In this document: positions 10,179-19,660 of the stretch, one piece after another | Layout of the letters: the number at the start of each line of letters is the position of its first letter | Position numbering within the stretch: position 1 is the stretch's first letter | Source of the DNA: Larix sibirica | Taxonomy: Eukaryota > Streptophyta > Pinopsida > Pinales > Pinaceae | Direction of reading: 5' to 3' | Assembly (NCBI GenBank): GCA_004151065.3 | Contig: NWUY0300004960.1 | Location: 67,529-93,914 of the forward strand | DNA length: 26,386 nucleotides | The notes under the pieces: model-generated | What the model was told of the DNA's origin: nothing | Database searches by the model: none | Seen by the model: only the letters and a program-made list of their open reading frames with translations | Translations under genes and position numbers: made by a program

Positions 10179-10806
10179 CTGTGGGATGGGGCTGCTTGCC
10201 AAAATATTAGCCCTGAAACATCCGGTTACTCGTCAGAAACCTGCGGTTCTCTTTTTACAGGAAACTATTCATTGTGGGGATGCCATAGTTGATGACTTGC
10301 GCGCCTTATTACCCTGTTGGGATTTTGTATGCAATGATGCAATAAGAAGGTCGGGCGGACTGGTAACTGGATGGCTAAAGAGTGCCTTCCTATGCACCAA
10401 TACATGGGCAATAACTTCTGTTTTGGGGACCACCCTTTTTTCAATGGAGATTGGTCATGTTTTTTCCTTTATCAATATATATGGCCCATAAATGCATAGG
10501 ATTGAATTCTAGAAGAAGATCTTCAATCTTAGTGCTCTAGTTGAGGAAAGGATTATTATCGGAGGGGATTGGAAGAAAAGTCTATGTTTGATATTAACCT
10601 TTATCCTACTTGGAGGAATATGCAAGTAGGTCAAGACTCCATAGCCAAAAGACTGGACTGTTTTCTTGTTACCAAAGACATCTTACATAATGCATCAAGT
10701 ATCAAATAGTGGGTTTTCCCAGTTGGAGATTGATCATTATTCGATTGTTTTGGAGGTTTATGTGGGCTATCACAATCCTCCTAGTCCTTTTAAATTTTAT
10801 GCTCAA
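10159..10806 (+). pseudogene. LINE ORF2 N-terminus: APE-type endonuclease, broken
   Basis: This domain nicks target DNA to prime reverse transcription. ATG at 10159 opens MPIISCNCGMG, the counterpart of the conserved WNCRG start with Trp now Cys. QET at about 10258-10266 keeps the catalytic Glu, and FINIYGP follows near 10470. A stop at 10489 interrupts the frame. GGDW at 10561-10572 stands where GGDFN is usual. A shift near 10590 leads to YPTW and a RLDCFL block, and a further shift near 10725 brings in the terminal catalytic Asp-His (10732-10737) in DHYSIVLEV. At least one stop and two frameshifts inactivate it. Confidence 0.82.
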
Positions 10807-12776
10807 TAGTTGGAGGAAGCAAATTATATTCAATTTGTCAAAAGGATGTGGATTCCTTTCGATAACACTAAAAGAGAATCTACTACTATACAATTCCTAC
10901 ATAACCTCGAGAGAATTAAAGCAAAGGCTGTGAAATGGGTAGCAGAAAAAAGGTTGGAAAGGCATGCAGAGCTAGACTCGGTGGATAATTCTTTACAACA
11001 TCTCTATATGTCAAATACTATTGGTTTTAGCTATTTGTTACAAAAGAAGGAACTTATGGAGCTCGAAACAAAGAAAAAGAAGATATTAGCATATAACGAG
11101 GGGATGTGGAGATTAAATAGTAGAGCCACTTGGGTGCAAAAAGGAGATGAAAACACAAATTTTTTCCATCATTTTATAAATCACAGGAAGAATGTGAACT
11201 CTATATGGAACTTGGAGAATGAGGAAGGTGAGATTGTATCAAGTTTTGGAAATATGGCTACAGCTGGAGTTCAACATTCCAGTGGTCTGTTTAAGGAGGA
11301 TTATTCTGCCTCCATAGCTCAAATGATGAAAAATGTTGCCCTTTTCCCATCCTATGTCAATGAAGACCAAAACCAAGAATTGATGGAAGAAGTGTCTTTG
11401 GAGGAACTAAAAGTGGGTGTCAATTCATTGCAAAAAGATAAAATCCCTTGCCCTAATGGCTGGCTTGCTAAATTTTTCTCTACTTTCTTGGACCTTTTTA
11501 AACTAGATATTCTAAGAGTGGTAGAAGATTCCAGAATCTCAGGTAATATTCATTCTAATTTTATCACTTTGATCCCTAAGTTTGACATCTCTGAAAAGCT
11601 AGAGAACCACAAACCTATATCTTCGTGCAACTGTATCTACAAGATTGTTGCTAAGATACTTGCTCTTAGGATAAAAGGTATTCTTTCTAGTTCTGTCTCC
11701 CAAGAGAAATTTGCCTTCCTGCCTAGTAGACATATACACAATGCAGTTGGTATAACACAAGAAGTCCTTCATACAACCAAGGTAAAACACCTCCTTGCAG
11801 TGCTTGTTAAAGATGACTTGTCTAAGGCTTAAGATAGAGTCAATTGGCTCTATCTGAGACTTGTCTTACAACAAATTGGGTTCAACCTTCCTATTGTCAA
11901 CTGGATAATGACTTGTGTTAGAACGGTTTCTTTTGTTGTGCTAATTAATGGCTCAACATCTTCTTTTTTCAGTCCTAGTTAGGGATTAAGATAAGGTTGT
12001 CCATTGGCTCCTCTCTTATTTCTATTGGTGATGGAGGGGCTGGCTAGACTTATCCATCATGCAAGGCAGAATGGATCCTTCAAAGGCATACACATTGAAG
12101 CACATGTTTACTATCTCGCACTTGCCTTTTGTAGATGATATTCTCATTTTTTCTAATGGCAACATGAGAGAGATTCCGCCTATTCAGGGTTTTTTGGATC
12201 TCTTTTCTGCAACAACATGTATGGCACTAAATATAATGAAAGCTTCCATATATATCTTGAATATAAAATAGGAAGAGTTGTATTGGATAGTATCATAGCT
12301 GAATTATCCCGTGGTTGATGTTGAAGATGGTCTCTGCTATCTAGGTTTTGTACTCAAGTCAAATGCATACTTAAAAGGGGATTGGGCCTGGCTCATTGCA
12401 AAATTGAAAACAGACTTATGCTTTGGTGTAATAAGTGGTTAAGCAGAGGAGGCCACCTCATTTGGGTCAAGTCAGTCATAGAAGCCATTATAGTCTATTA
12501 GGTCTCATCGGCTTATGTCCCCAGTGGGATCCTTGACTATATTAGGAAGATCTGTTTTAGCTTTATCTGGAAAGGCACTCAAGAAGGTACCTCTTTCCAT
12601 TGGGATGCCTAGTCCACCATTACCTAGCCTAAGTCCTTGGGAAAATGAGGGGTAAAAAATATCCACTGTTTCTCTAAATCATCGATTGCAAAAGGGGTAT
12701 GGAGAATCTTAAAAGGTGAGGGGTTATGGTTTGTAGTAGTCATAAATAAATACATCTCCTCTCTTTCTATAGAAAA
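10807..12776 (+). pseudogene. LINE ORF2 reverse transcriptase, broken
   Basis: Non-LTR reverse transcriptase for target-primed cDNA synthesis. The frame 10810-11829 is open for 340 codons and carries the pre-RT motif WVQKGDENTNFFH (about 11130), then FITLIPKF (about 11560), KPISSCNCIYKIVAKILA (about 11610) and DLSKA at its end. There the usual Tyr codon is TAA (11830-11832). The frame continues through WIMTCV and VLING to GCPLAP with two more stops in the segment that should read RGLRQ. After a frameshift the catalytic box FVDD is intact at 12128-12139 (LPFVDDILIF). The thumb follows as CYLGFVLK near 12340 and, in another frame, KWLSRGGHLIWVKSVIEA near 12440. Several stops and at least two frameshifts are present. 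Confidence 0.88.
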
Positions 12777-13690
12777 GTGGTCTCAAGCCAGAGACAAGAA
12801 CCAAAGGAACATTCCCATAATGTTGAAATTATGATCCATCCATTTGACCTCATTGGCGATTGGTTAGAATGGAAAATAGGTAGTGGAAGGAAGGTCATAA
12901 TCGGACATGATCCATGGATTGGTGGAGGTGGGCATCATAGAATTCCTATTCAACTCGTGGATGATCTTAGAGAAAGGGGCTACCTTTTCTTGAATCGGGT
13001 CAATGACCCTACCAACTCCACATATTTCACTCAAGAATGGCTTAGTGTAGACCATCTAGGCATTGTTAGAAGGGATTTCATAATTGCATAGGATTCCTAT
13101 ACAAAATCCTTAAAAGATTATCATATCAGACTTACTGGCATAGTGGATGAGCTTTTGTGGGCTCAAAACCCAAAAGGTGGGACATACTCTCCTAGTCTTG
13201 GCTATCATGTCTTGAGAACATAACAAGTACATCCACCTTAGAGCTGGTGGTACACTGTAATATGGGCATTAAAATGCCCTTTAAAATGTAGAATATTCCT
13301 ATGGTTGGTATTATCAAATAAAATCCATGTATGGGACTTTTTGATGCATAAAATATCGGTTGGAACTAGGAGATGTTCACTTTGCAAGGCAAACAATGAA
13401 TCTATTGACCATTTATTCCTTACCTTTTGCTATTCCAGGAAAGTGTGGGATCATCTCTCATACTTAAATGTCTTTCAATTCGAATGGGATGTCTACCTTA
13501 CATGAATCTCATCATTGGTTTCCAAATCCTGTTCTTAGACAGTATAGTGCTCTACAAGTGATAATCATCTGGTGCATTTGGTCATCAAGGAATCAAGTAA
13601 TCTTTGAGGATAAGAAGATCTCACCACAAATCTGTGCCTCAAGAGGACTTGCAATTCCCAATCTATTCCCACAGGTACCTCCACAATAGT
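12777..13690 (+). pseudogene. LINE ORF2 C-terminal zinc-finger (zf-RVT-like) region
   Basis: This part follows the RT thumb. It contains IGSGRKVIIGHDPWIGG (about 12870-12925), then in the same frame WALKCPLKCRIFLWLVLSNK (about 13265-13323). The cysteine/histidine block RCSLCKANNESIDHLFLTFC follows near 13374-13433, matching the zf-RVT pattern C-x2-C-x8-H-x5-C. Stops fall at 13089, 13221, 13236 and 13503. After a shift, IIIWCIWSSRNQVIF near 13560-13604 is the usual tail of this region. This module is typical of plant LINE ORF2 proteins and is thought to bind nucleic acid. Confidence 0.8.
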
Positions 13691-13719
13691 CTTCTAGGAG
13701 AATTGTGATAGAAACTATT

Positions 13720-14200
13720 GATAAAAGTATTCCATGGATTTTTTTGATGGAGCAACAGTATGGGTTCTGTTGTTGGGGGTGCAGGAGGCCTCTCATATCT
13801 TTAAGATAGCCATCAAATCTCATTTGTTGTTGGTTTGGGACAGGTTACTAATAACAAGGCAGAGTTACAGGCTTTAAAGTTATCTCTTACTTTAGCAATG
13901 CATTACAGGGTGCAACAAATTCAATTATTTGGCAACTCCAAATTGGTCATCGATTGGATGAAATCTAGAAGGAGGCCCAAAAAGATACATCTAATCCCTT
14001 TATATGAGGAAATTACAAGACTATTGTGTATGTTTCATCATGCCCGTTTTCATCATGTATATCGAGAAAGGAACACAACTGTTGATCACCTCTCAAAAAG
14101 AGCTCTATTGTTTGAAGAGGGTGTCTGTCACAGGTGGCAGAGGATCAACGATGTGGAGAGAGCATTGGATCCATGTCCCTTTTTGGGATTTCTTGATTGA
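13720..14200 (+). pseudogene. LINE ORF2 RNase H domain, catalytic Asp lost
   Basis: RNase H removes the RNA strand of the RNA-DNA hybrid. Some plant L1 elements acquired an archaeal-type RNase H at the C-terminus of ORF2, which fits the position and motifs here. FDGAT begins at 13743, keeping the first Asp; a frameshift follows before VGGAGGL. NNKAELQAL (about 13850) keeps the Glu. The third acidic position lies in FGNSKLVI, where the codon at 13934-13936 is AAC (Asn) instead of Asp. NTTVDHLSK keeps the last Asp. The frame then runs to a stop at about 14198. With a frameshift and a lost catalytic residue it is inactive. Confidence 0.82.
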
Positions 14201-14330
14201 AGGCACTACAACTACTTTTTTTGTTATGTCAACTTGGATAAAAGCTTTCTATATGAGTCACTTCAACGCTGTTAGGAACCCATGTCTTTACTTTGTTAGT
14301 ATATTGTTGTTGGACACATATGCTTTGTAA

Positions 14331-14907
14331 GNTTTTTTTTTATGAAAATATTTGAACATAAAGATATATTTTTGGTGTATGAGTCTTAACAATACCTTAT
14401 GGACCATGAAACAAATATTGGACCAGAGAGGTCTTTCACCAACCTCTATTGAGACGACATAGAGCCACAGCCTGAGGAGGACCTAAGGCCACCTTAGCTA
14501 CCCTTGGAGGAGAATATCCTAAGGCTTGACCATGGGAGTTCCGACTTATCGGATTGAGACTTCTACGAGTGATGTAGAGACAGGTAGTAGGAGTACCTGT
14601 TCCTGGTCAAACTACTCCGACAAGTGGCTACATGTGTCATGTGCTACTAGAGAGGCATACACAGAAGAGTGATGGCAGTGACACTTTTTAGATTTTGTAT
14701 CTCTCAATTATATCTATATCATTGAGGGCTATAAGCCAATTTTGTATATTATGAGTCAAACTTTTGGATGTGAGACTCACATTTTCACAGACTCACACAT
14801 TTTTTGTACTATGGATCTACTTTTATATACATGGATGATGACTTTATCATATATATTTACATTTTGTACAATGCTTATGATATGCTTTATGTGTGTGCTT
14901 CTTTTAA
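14331..14907. other. Unassigned gap between two retroelement tails
   Basis: The gap holds an N and a T-run (14332-14340), the 3' end of the LINE and whatever follows the minus-strand Ty3/gypsy relic. At 14445-14670 one plus-strand frame gives an acidic, low-complexity stretch (DDIEPQPEEDL, then LPLEEN and SSDLSD) broken by about six stops. It resembles the acidic tail of some transposase or retroelement proteins, but I cannot name it. From 14700 on the sequence is AT-rich, with a short repeat of gactcac. Confidence 0.35.
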
Positions 14908-15319
14908 TTATGATACAATGTCATCTAATATGTAATTAGCCAACATATCAGTTATATGATTGCATCTTCTAGGACATGTATGTACGTAATGAAATCAAAT
15001 TGATCTCTAACAAGCATACCCTTAAAAATTTACGCAACAATCACAGGACATCGAATGCGATACATATCTTCATGAGACACTACCAACTGCGAATCTAGAT
15101 AGATAGTTAAATGTGGATACCAATAGAGATGGCTCCCAACATCAACTCGATCACAACACTATATTCAGTGATATTGTTAGTGACCGGCCTGAGAACACTC
15201 CACCTGAAATCACTAGTTGGCCACTGGTCATAGATCACCCAAGCTATAGAAGCGATATTCCAAGTGTGACAGCAAGCTCCATAGGCATAACTCGAAAACA
15301 TGTGTGCGGATGTTGACAT
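14908..15319 (-). pseudogene. Additional (archaeal-type) RNase H downstream of integrase
   Basis: The first part reads YGACCHTWNIASIAWVIYDQW, then NNITEYSVVIEL, in one frame from about 15300. After a frameshift, DSQLVVS follows (Asp at 15095-15093), then FDFITYIHV, and in a third frame ITDMLANYILD (Asp at 14949-14947), ending at TAA 14910-14908. These are the four blocks of an RNase HI fold. The Glu in NNITEY (15166-15164) and the two later Asp residues remain. The first Asp position, in the segment YAYGA, is Tyr (15283-15281). At least two frameshifts and several stops show that it is dead. The position 3' of integrase suggests a Tat-type second RNase H. Confidence 0.75.
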
Positions 15320-15447
15320 CTATCAAACAAGCACAAAGTGTAAAGTGTAATAAGCAAAAACCAATACTGTCAAACATAAAAGTAGATAGCATTCTAAGCT
15401 AGCTATAGTACAATAATTACAAGAGAGACCTACCTAGACATGAAGTC
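15320..15447 (-). other. Linker between integrase and second RNase H
   Basis: About 130 nt separate the end of the integrase C-terminal region (stop near 15448) from the second RNase H. No motif is visible. In an intact element this may be a short intergenic or linker region that places the second RNase H in its own frame. Confidence 0.4.
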
Positions 15448-16792
15448 TAGGCAAAGTACCTCTTTAGGTAGAGTCCATTTCTAGACCCCAAGATGTTTCC
15501 ATCAAAATCTTCTAGCTTCGTAGGCCCCCTTATTGAGGACTTTCTGACAATATAAGGACCAATCCACATAGAAGTGAATTTCCTAGACCCTAATTCATCT
15601 GTTTCTGGTTGTAGACTAACACTAAATCTCCCTAGAGAAGATATGCGGGCATATGATTTATCATACTGGTCCTTGATCGTTTTTTTGTTGCTTCAATGGT
15701 AGTAACAACATCCCTCCTTATGTTGTCTAACTACTCCATGATATAAAAGGATTCTTCAAGCTCACTAGTGTCTAGGAGGAGTTCTACAACTAGTTTCAAA
15801 GATGGGATTTCACACTTGATAGGTAGCATTGCTTCAATCCATGTACAAGCTGGAAAGGCGTAGAATCCTGTCGTCAGTCTTGACGGAGGTTCGGTAATCC
15901 ACAAGATGGATAAACATAACATGCCAATTAGACCTATGTTTGTTCACCATCCTTTGCAACATGGTTTTCAAAGACTTATTAGATGCTTCTACTTGTCCAT
16001 TTGCTTGAGGATAATTGGTGAAGAGAAATCCTGACGAAAACCAAGTTTCTCAACCAACTCTGCCATCATTTGTTTTGAAAGTGAGTGCCATTGTTCAGTG
16101 ACAATATCTCTAGGATACCAAAATGAGCAATGATTGATTAAAACAAAGTGTGCAGAGTTTCACCATCAGCAACTAAAGGTAGGCATGGCCTCAACCCACT
16201 TGGTGAAGTAGTCATGACCACAATAATGTATTTATGGCACTAGTCGATGTCGGATTCACAGTTGTAAAATCAATCCCCCACTTGGTGAAGGGACCGACAG
16301 TGATAACTGGGTATAAGGGAGCAGGATGGGCACACATATTTTTCATAAACGTTTAACATGGATGACACTTCTTAACATCCTCAATACAATCTTTAAATAT
16401 TGAAGGCCAGAAATATCCAGCTCACGAAATATTTTGGGCTGTAACAAGCTCAGATAAATGACCACCCTAGGCTCCACCATGGAAATCATTCAAAACTCTC
16501 TCATCCTCATCATGAATTAGGAAACTTCTGATAATAGTGTCAATACCTCAACGATATAAAGTATCACCAATGATAAGGTAATGTCTCGAAGGATGACATA
16601 TTTTACACCTTTGTTCATGGGTACATTGAGGTGGGACCCTATGGGTTTGCAGGTAAATTAAAATATCGCCATACCATGGGCCATCCGTACTGACAAGGAA
16701 AATATGATCATCAAGTAATTCAATGCTTTCGACCAATCCCTCATCTTCTTGGGTAACTTTGACATCAACTTGACAAACACCAAGGATTTTTT
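15448..16792 (-). pseudogene. Ty3/gypsy integrase (minus-strand element), broken
   Basis: Integrase inserts the element cDNA into the host chromosome. The leading part has PWYGDILIYLQTHRVPP and HYLIIGDTLYR (16700-16550). An HHCC zinc-binding block follows with the sequence GGAWGGH and CHPCQ. The core shows WGIDFTTVNP with the first catalytic Asp at 16271-16269, then DYFTKWVEAMP near 16210-16180. The second Asp segment is disrupted (TEQWHS instead of a TDNGT-like motif) by a small indel. The third block, ANGQVEASNKSL, keeps the catalytic Glu at 15989-15987. The C-terminal part (NKGAYE near 15530) runs on in shifted frames to a stop near 15448. Multiple stops and shifts are present. Confidence 0.82.
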
Positions 16793-17160
16793 TTATTTTG
16801 TGGACACAAATCCTATATCGAATTCTTGAAGGATGGCAATCCAAGTATTATACTTGCCCCTGATGATTTTTTGGGGAAAGATATGTTGAAAAGGATTGGC
16901 ATTTTCTATGATAGTGGTTCCTTTAAGATGAATGTAATGCCAAAGTTGTTGAAATGCATGGGTAGTAGCAAGTGCAAGTTTCTCAATGTGCAAGTACCTT
17001 AACGAGGGGCGAGTGAGATTCTTGCTCAAGTAGTAAATTACATGTTCGTGGTAGGAATTGTATTCCTGAACTAGAACCATAACTACAACTGATTCAGATG
17101 CTGCTATATATAAAAGGAAATATCTATTAAAATCAAGAGAATTCAATAGCGGGGAAGAAA
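16793..17160 (-). pseudogene. Degenerate native RNase H of the Tat-like element
   Basis: The frame from about 17146 is open for 117 codons. It reads FLLYIAASES, then EHVIYYLSKNL, LRYLHIEKLALA and YNTWIAILQEFDIGFVSTK, the usual layout of a Ty3/gypsy RNase H and its connection to integrase. The first catalytic position, Asp in the segment TDAS or SDAS of active enzymes, is Ala (YIAAS, 17104-17102). Loss of this residue is a known feature of the native RNase H in the Tat lineage and fits the presence of a second RNase H downstream, so this may be an inherited trait and not decay. A frameshift separates it from the following segment at about 16840. Confidence 0.8.
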
Positions 17161-18078
17161 TTAAAGCCTTTTTTAATTCATCAAAATATTTCTGAGCATT
17201 ATCATCCCATATAAATGGGACTCCCTTCCAGAGTAAGCACGTGAAACCCTTAGTGATCTCAGCTTAATTAGAAACGAATCTATGCAAGAATTTTTCTTTT
17301 CCCTGAAGGCTCTGGATTTGATTCAAGTCTTGTGGGGGAGGAAAATTCACTATTGCCTCAACCTTAAATGGGTGTACCATTATACCATCTTTGGATATTA
17401 TGAAACCTACCAATTGAACTGACTCAACACATAATATGCATTATGAGGATTCAAATGAATCCTATAATAACGACACCTATCAAATACAGCTCGCAAGTGT
17501 TTTGGGTGATCCACTCTCTTCCTCAATTTTGTAATCAAGTCATCTAGGTAGGCCTCTACAATCTTCTTAATATCATGAAAAGCGTACGACATGGCACGTT
17601 GAAAGATGACTCTGGCATTATTTAAGCCAAATTGCATCTTCTTATAAGCAAAAGTCCCCCAAGGACATATAAAAGAGGTTTTGTGTTGATCTGCGGGATG
17701 GTTCCGAATTTGATTGTACCGGGAGAATCCGTCCATGAATGAGAAGATCTCATTACCTACACATTCATCAATGATCTGATTGATGAATGGAGTAGGATAG
17801 TTATCCTTTGGACATGCTAAGTTAACATCCCAAAAATTAGTACAAACATGAATGTTTCCTTATTTCTTATCAGTGGGTACCAGATTGGATGCCCATTCGG
17901 TTATGGGGATAAGATAGATGAAATTTTCCCGATGTAATTTGTCAACTTCTACTTTGATAGCAACAACCTTTCTGGGGTTAACTGGTCTTAGCTTCTTCCG
18001 AGCAGGTTTGGCATGAGGGTAGGTCTTAATCTCATGTTTGAAAATCAATGTATCAATTCCTCCAAATAATTGATGCAA
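17161..18078 (-). pseudogene. Ty3/gypsy reverse transcriptase (minus-strand element), broken
   Basis: It opens with HEIKTYPHAKPARKKLRPVN (about 18035-17975), then ITEWASNLVPTDKK. A stop follows at about 17857. The frame continues with ACPKDNYPTPFI and FSFMDGFSRYNQI, then CPWGTFAYKKMQFGLNNA. The catalytic box YLDD is intact at 17550-17539. A stop near 17405 falls within the block that follows LNPHNAYYV. The connection domain (KVEAIVNFPPPQDL, then GVPFIWDDNAQ) is readable to about 17160 with one stop. Upstream of 18078 weak coding signal continues to about 18230 on the minus strand in another frame. Gag and protease are absent. Confidence 0.86.
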
Positions 18079-18095
18079 TCAATGTATCAATTCCT
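18043..18095. repeat. 19-bp perfect direct repeat near the head-to-head junction
   Basis: The 19-mer aatcaatgtatcaattcct occurs at 18043-18061 and again at 18077-18095, a 34-bp period. It lies at the start of the minus-strand RT and shifts its frame (34 is not a multiple of 3). A slippage or repair-associated duplication is the simplest explanation; it is too long for a Ty3/gypsy target-site duplication (usually 5 bp). Confidence 0.8.
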
Positions 18096-18230
18096 GTCCA
18101 AAGAAGACAACTACACTCTAAGAAAGATTAGAGAAACAGTTGAAATCATAAAACATCCTCACAATCTAAATAGGGATGGAGGTTGGGACATTAGTAACCA
18201 CTGGATCCCCTTACCTCGCAAAAGAATCCA

Positions 18231-18296
18231 TTAGCCTCCCCCTTCATCTCTCTCCTTCCCCTTCTTCTTCTTCTTTTAAACTTTCTTCCTTCCTCC
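18231..18296. repeat. Pyrimidine-rich tract with CTT microsatellite
   Basis: About 65 bases are almost pure C/T on the plus strand, including a short (CTT)n run near 18261-18274, and end beside an N at 18297. The tract lies exactly between the two divergent Ty3/gypsy relics and could mark a rearrangement or repair junction. Confidence 0.65.
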
Positions 18297-18328
18297 NTAT
18301 TCTTTGAAGTTACAATATCTCAACAGGT

Positions 18329-19660
18329 GAAGCCTTTGCCTAGACCTACAATGACATGAAAGGTATACACCCATACATCTACAAACACCATATCTACATA
18401 AAGGAGGATGTTGTCCCAATAAGACAGTCGCGGAGGAGAATGAATCTGGCATTAAAAGACATTGTCAAGCAAGAGTTGCAGAAGTTGTTAGATGTTGGCT
18501 TTATTTATCCTATATCTGACAGTGAGTGGGTGTCCCCTCTAGTAATAGTACCAAATAAAGGAGGAAAATGGAGAATATGTGTGGACTACAGAGAACTCAA
18601 TAAGGAAACAAAAAAGGACCATTACCCCCTACCATTAATTGATCGAGTACTAAACACTCTAGCTGGCAAGAAATACTTCTCATTTTTGGATGGTTTCAGT
18701 GGATACAACCAGACTCACATACACCCTGAGGACCAAGACAAAATAACTTTCACATGTCCTTAGGGTACATTCGCCTATAGATTCCTTCCATTTGGGCTAT
18801 GCAATGCCCCTGCAACATTCCAACGAGTTATCCCAAGCATATTTGCAGACCTTGTACATTATAACATGGATGATTTTACACCCTATGGGGAATTTTTTCA
18901 ACATGCATTAGGTAACCTTGATGTTGTCCTAAAGGAATGCATATAAATGAGCCTTTGTCTCATCAATGAAAAGTGTGAAATGTTGATGGACAAGGGCATA
19001 GTATTAGGACATCATATTTCTACTCAAGGAATCCAAGTTAATCAAGCTAAAGTTGAAGTTATTAAAAATTTACCTCCTCCAGTTAAGCAGAGGGATGTGC
19101 GAAGATTCCTTAGTCAAACCGGATATTACAAAAGATTCATAGAAGGATTCAGTAAGATAGCAGCCCCCATGTTCACGCTACTCAGCAAGGACACAGAATT
19201 TGTATGGACAAAACAATGTATGGTAGCATTTGAACATCTGAAGGAAAAGACAATCTCAACACCAGTATTTCAAGGGCCAAACTGGACCATTCCATTTCAT
19301 ATCCACTCAGATGCCTCAGATAAGGAAATTGGAGCAGTATTGGGACAATTAGAAGACAAAACCCCATATGCAATTTACTATATCAGCAAAAACTTGGCTG
19401 GGGCCGAGCTTAATTACACAGTTACATAGAAATCATTATTGGTCGTGATTTACTCCATCAATCATTCCAGGCACTATATCACAGGCTATCTAGTATATGT
19501 ACACACCAACCACTCAGCAATTAGGTACTTGATGAATAAACCTAACACTAGTGCTAGAATTATTCGATGGCTTTTATTATTACAAGAATTTGATATCACA
19601 ATTTTAGACGAACCAAGAAAACATAATGTAGTTGCGGATTTTCTGTCAAGATTAACACAT
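18329..19660 (+). pseudogene. Ty3/gypsy pol: reverse transcriptase and RNase H, nonsense-riddled
   Basis: The frame starts about 18329 (GEAFA, then TYNDMKGIHPYIYKHH) and continues with LLDVGFIYPISDSEWVSPLV (about 18490-18545), CVDYRELNKETKKDHYPLP and FSFLDGFSGYNQ. PFGLCNAPATFQR follows near 18790. The catalytic box reads N-M-D-D (18863-18874); the two Asp remain but the usual aromatic residue is Asn. RNase H starts near 19295: HSDASDKEIGAVLGQ keeps the first Asp (19310-19312). In VHTNHSAIRYL the usual Asp is Asn (AAC, 19508-19510), and VVADFLSRL ends the domain. Stops at 18341, 18761, 18944 and 19427 interrupt it, but the frame never shifts. Inactive. Confidence 0.9.

Larger units (their letters stand above)
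7740..14330 (+). mobile_element. Decayed L1-clade LINE with RNase H
   Basis: The order is a T-rich, non-coding 5' segment (7740-8183), then ORF1, then ORF2 with endonuclease, reverse transcriptase, zinc finger and RNase H. That is the layout of plant L1-type non-LTR retrotransposons. Both ORFs carry several frameshifts and stops, so the element is dead, yet it is close to full length because ORF1 and the 5' region remain. No poly(A) tail or target-site duplication was identified, so both ends are approximate. The 3' limit is put just after the RNase H region, near a T-run and an N at 14332. Open frames at 7815-8138 are hydrophobic by composition and match no known family, so I treat them as 5' UTR. 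Confidence 0.88.
14908..18230 (-). mobile_element. 5'-truncated Ty3/gypsy relic, Tat-like, with second RNase H
   Basis: Read on the minus strand, the order is RT, RNase H, integrase, then an additional RNase H. A second, archaeal-type RNase H is the hallmark of the Tat lineage of plant Ty3/gypsy elements. No gag, protease, primer-binding site or LTR was recognised. Coding-like sequence fades out near 18230 next to a pyrimidine tract, so the element is truncated at its 5' end. Several stops and frameshifts are present. It stands head-to-head with the plus-strand element that begins at about 18329. Confidence 0.85.

Noticed and set aside
14742-14939. Plus-strand 65-codon hydrophobic frame
   Set aside because: AT-rich composition effect overlapping the end of the minus-strand RNase H relic.
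18043-18095. 19-bp direct repeat as target-site duplication of an insertion
   Set aside because: Too long for Ty3/gypsy (about 5 bp), and only 15 bp lie between the copies, with no element inserted between them.
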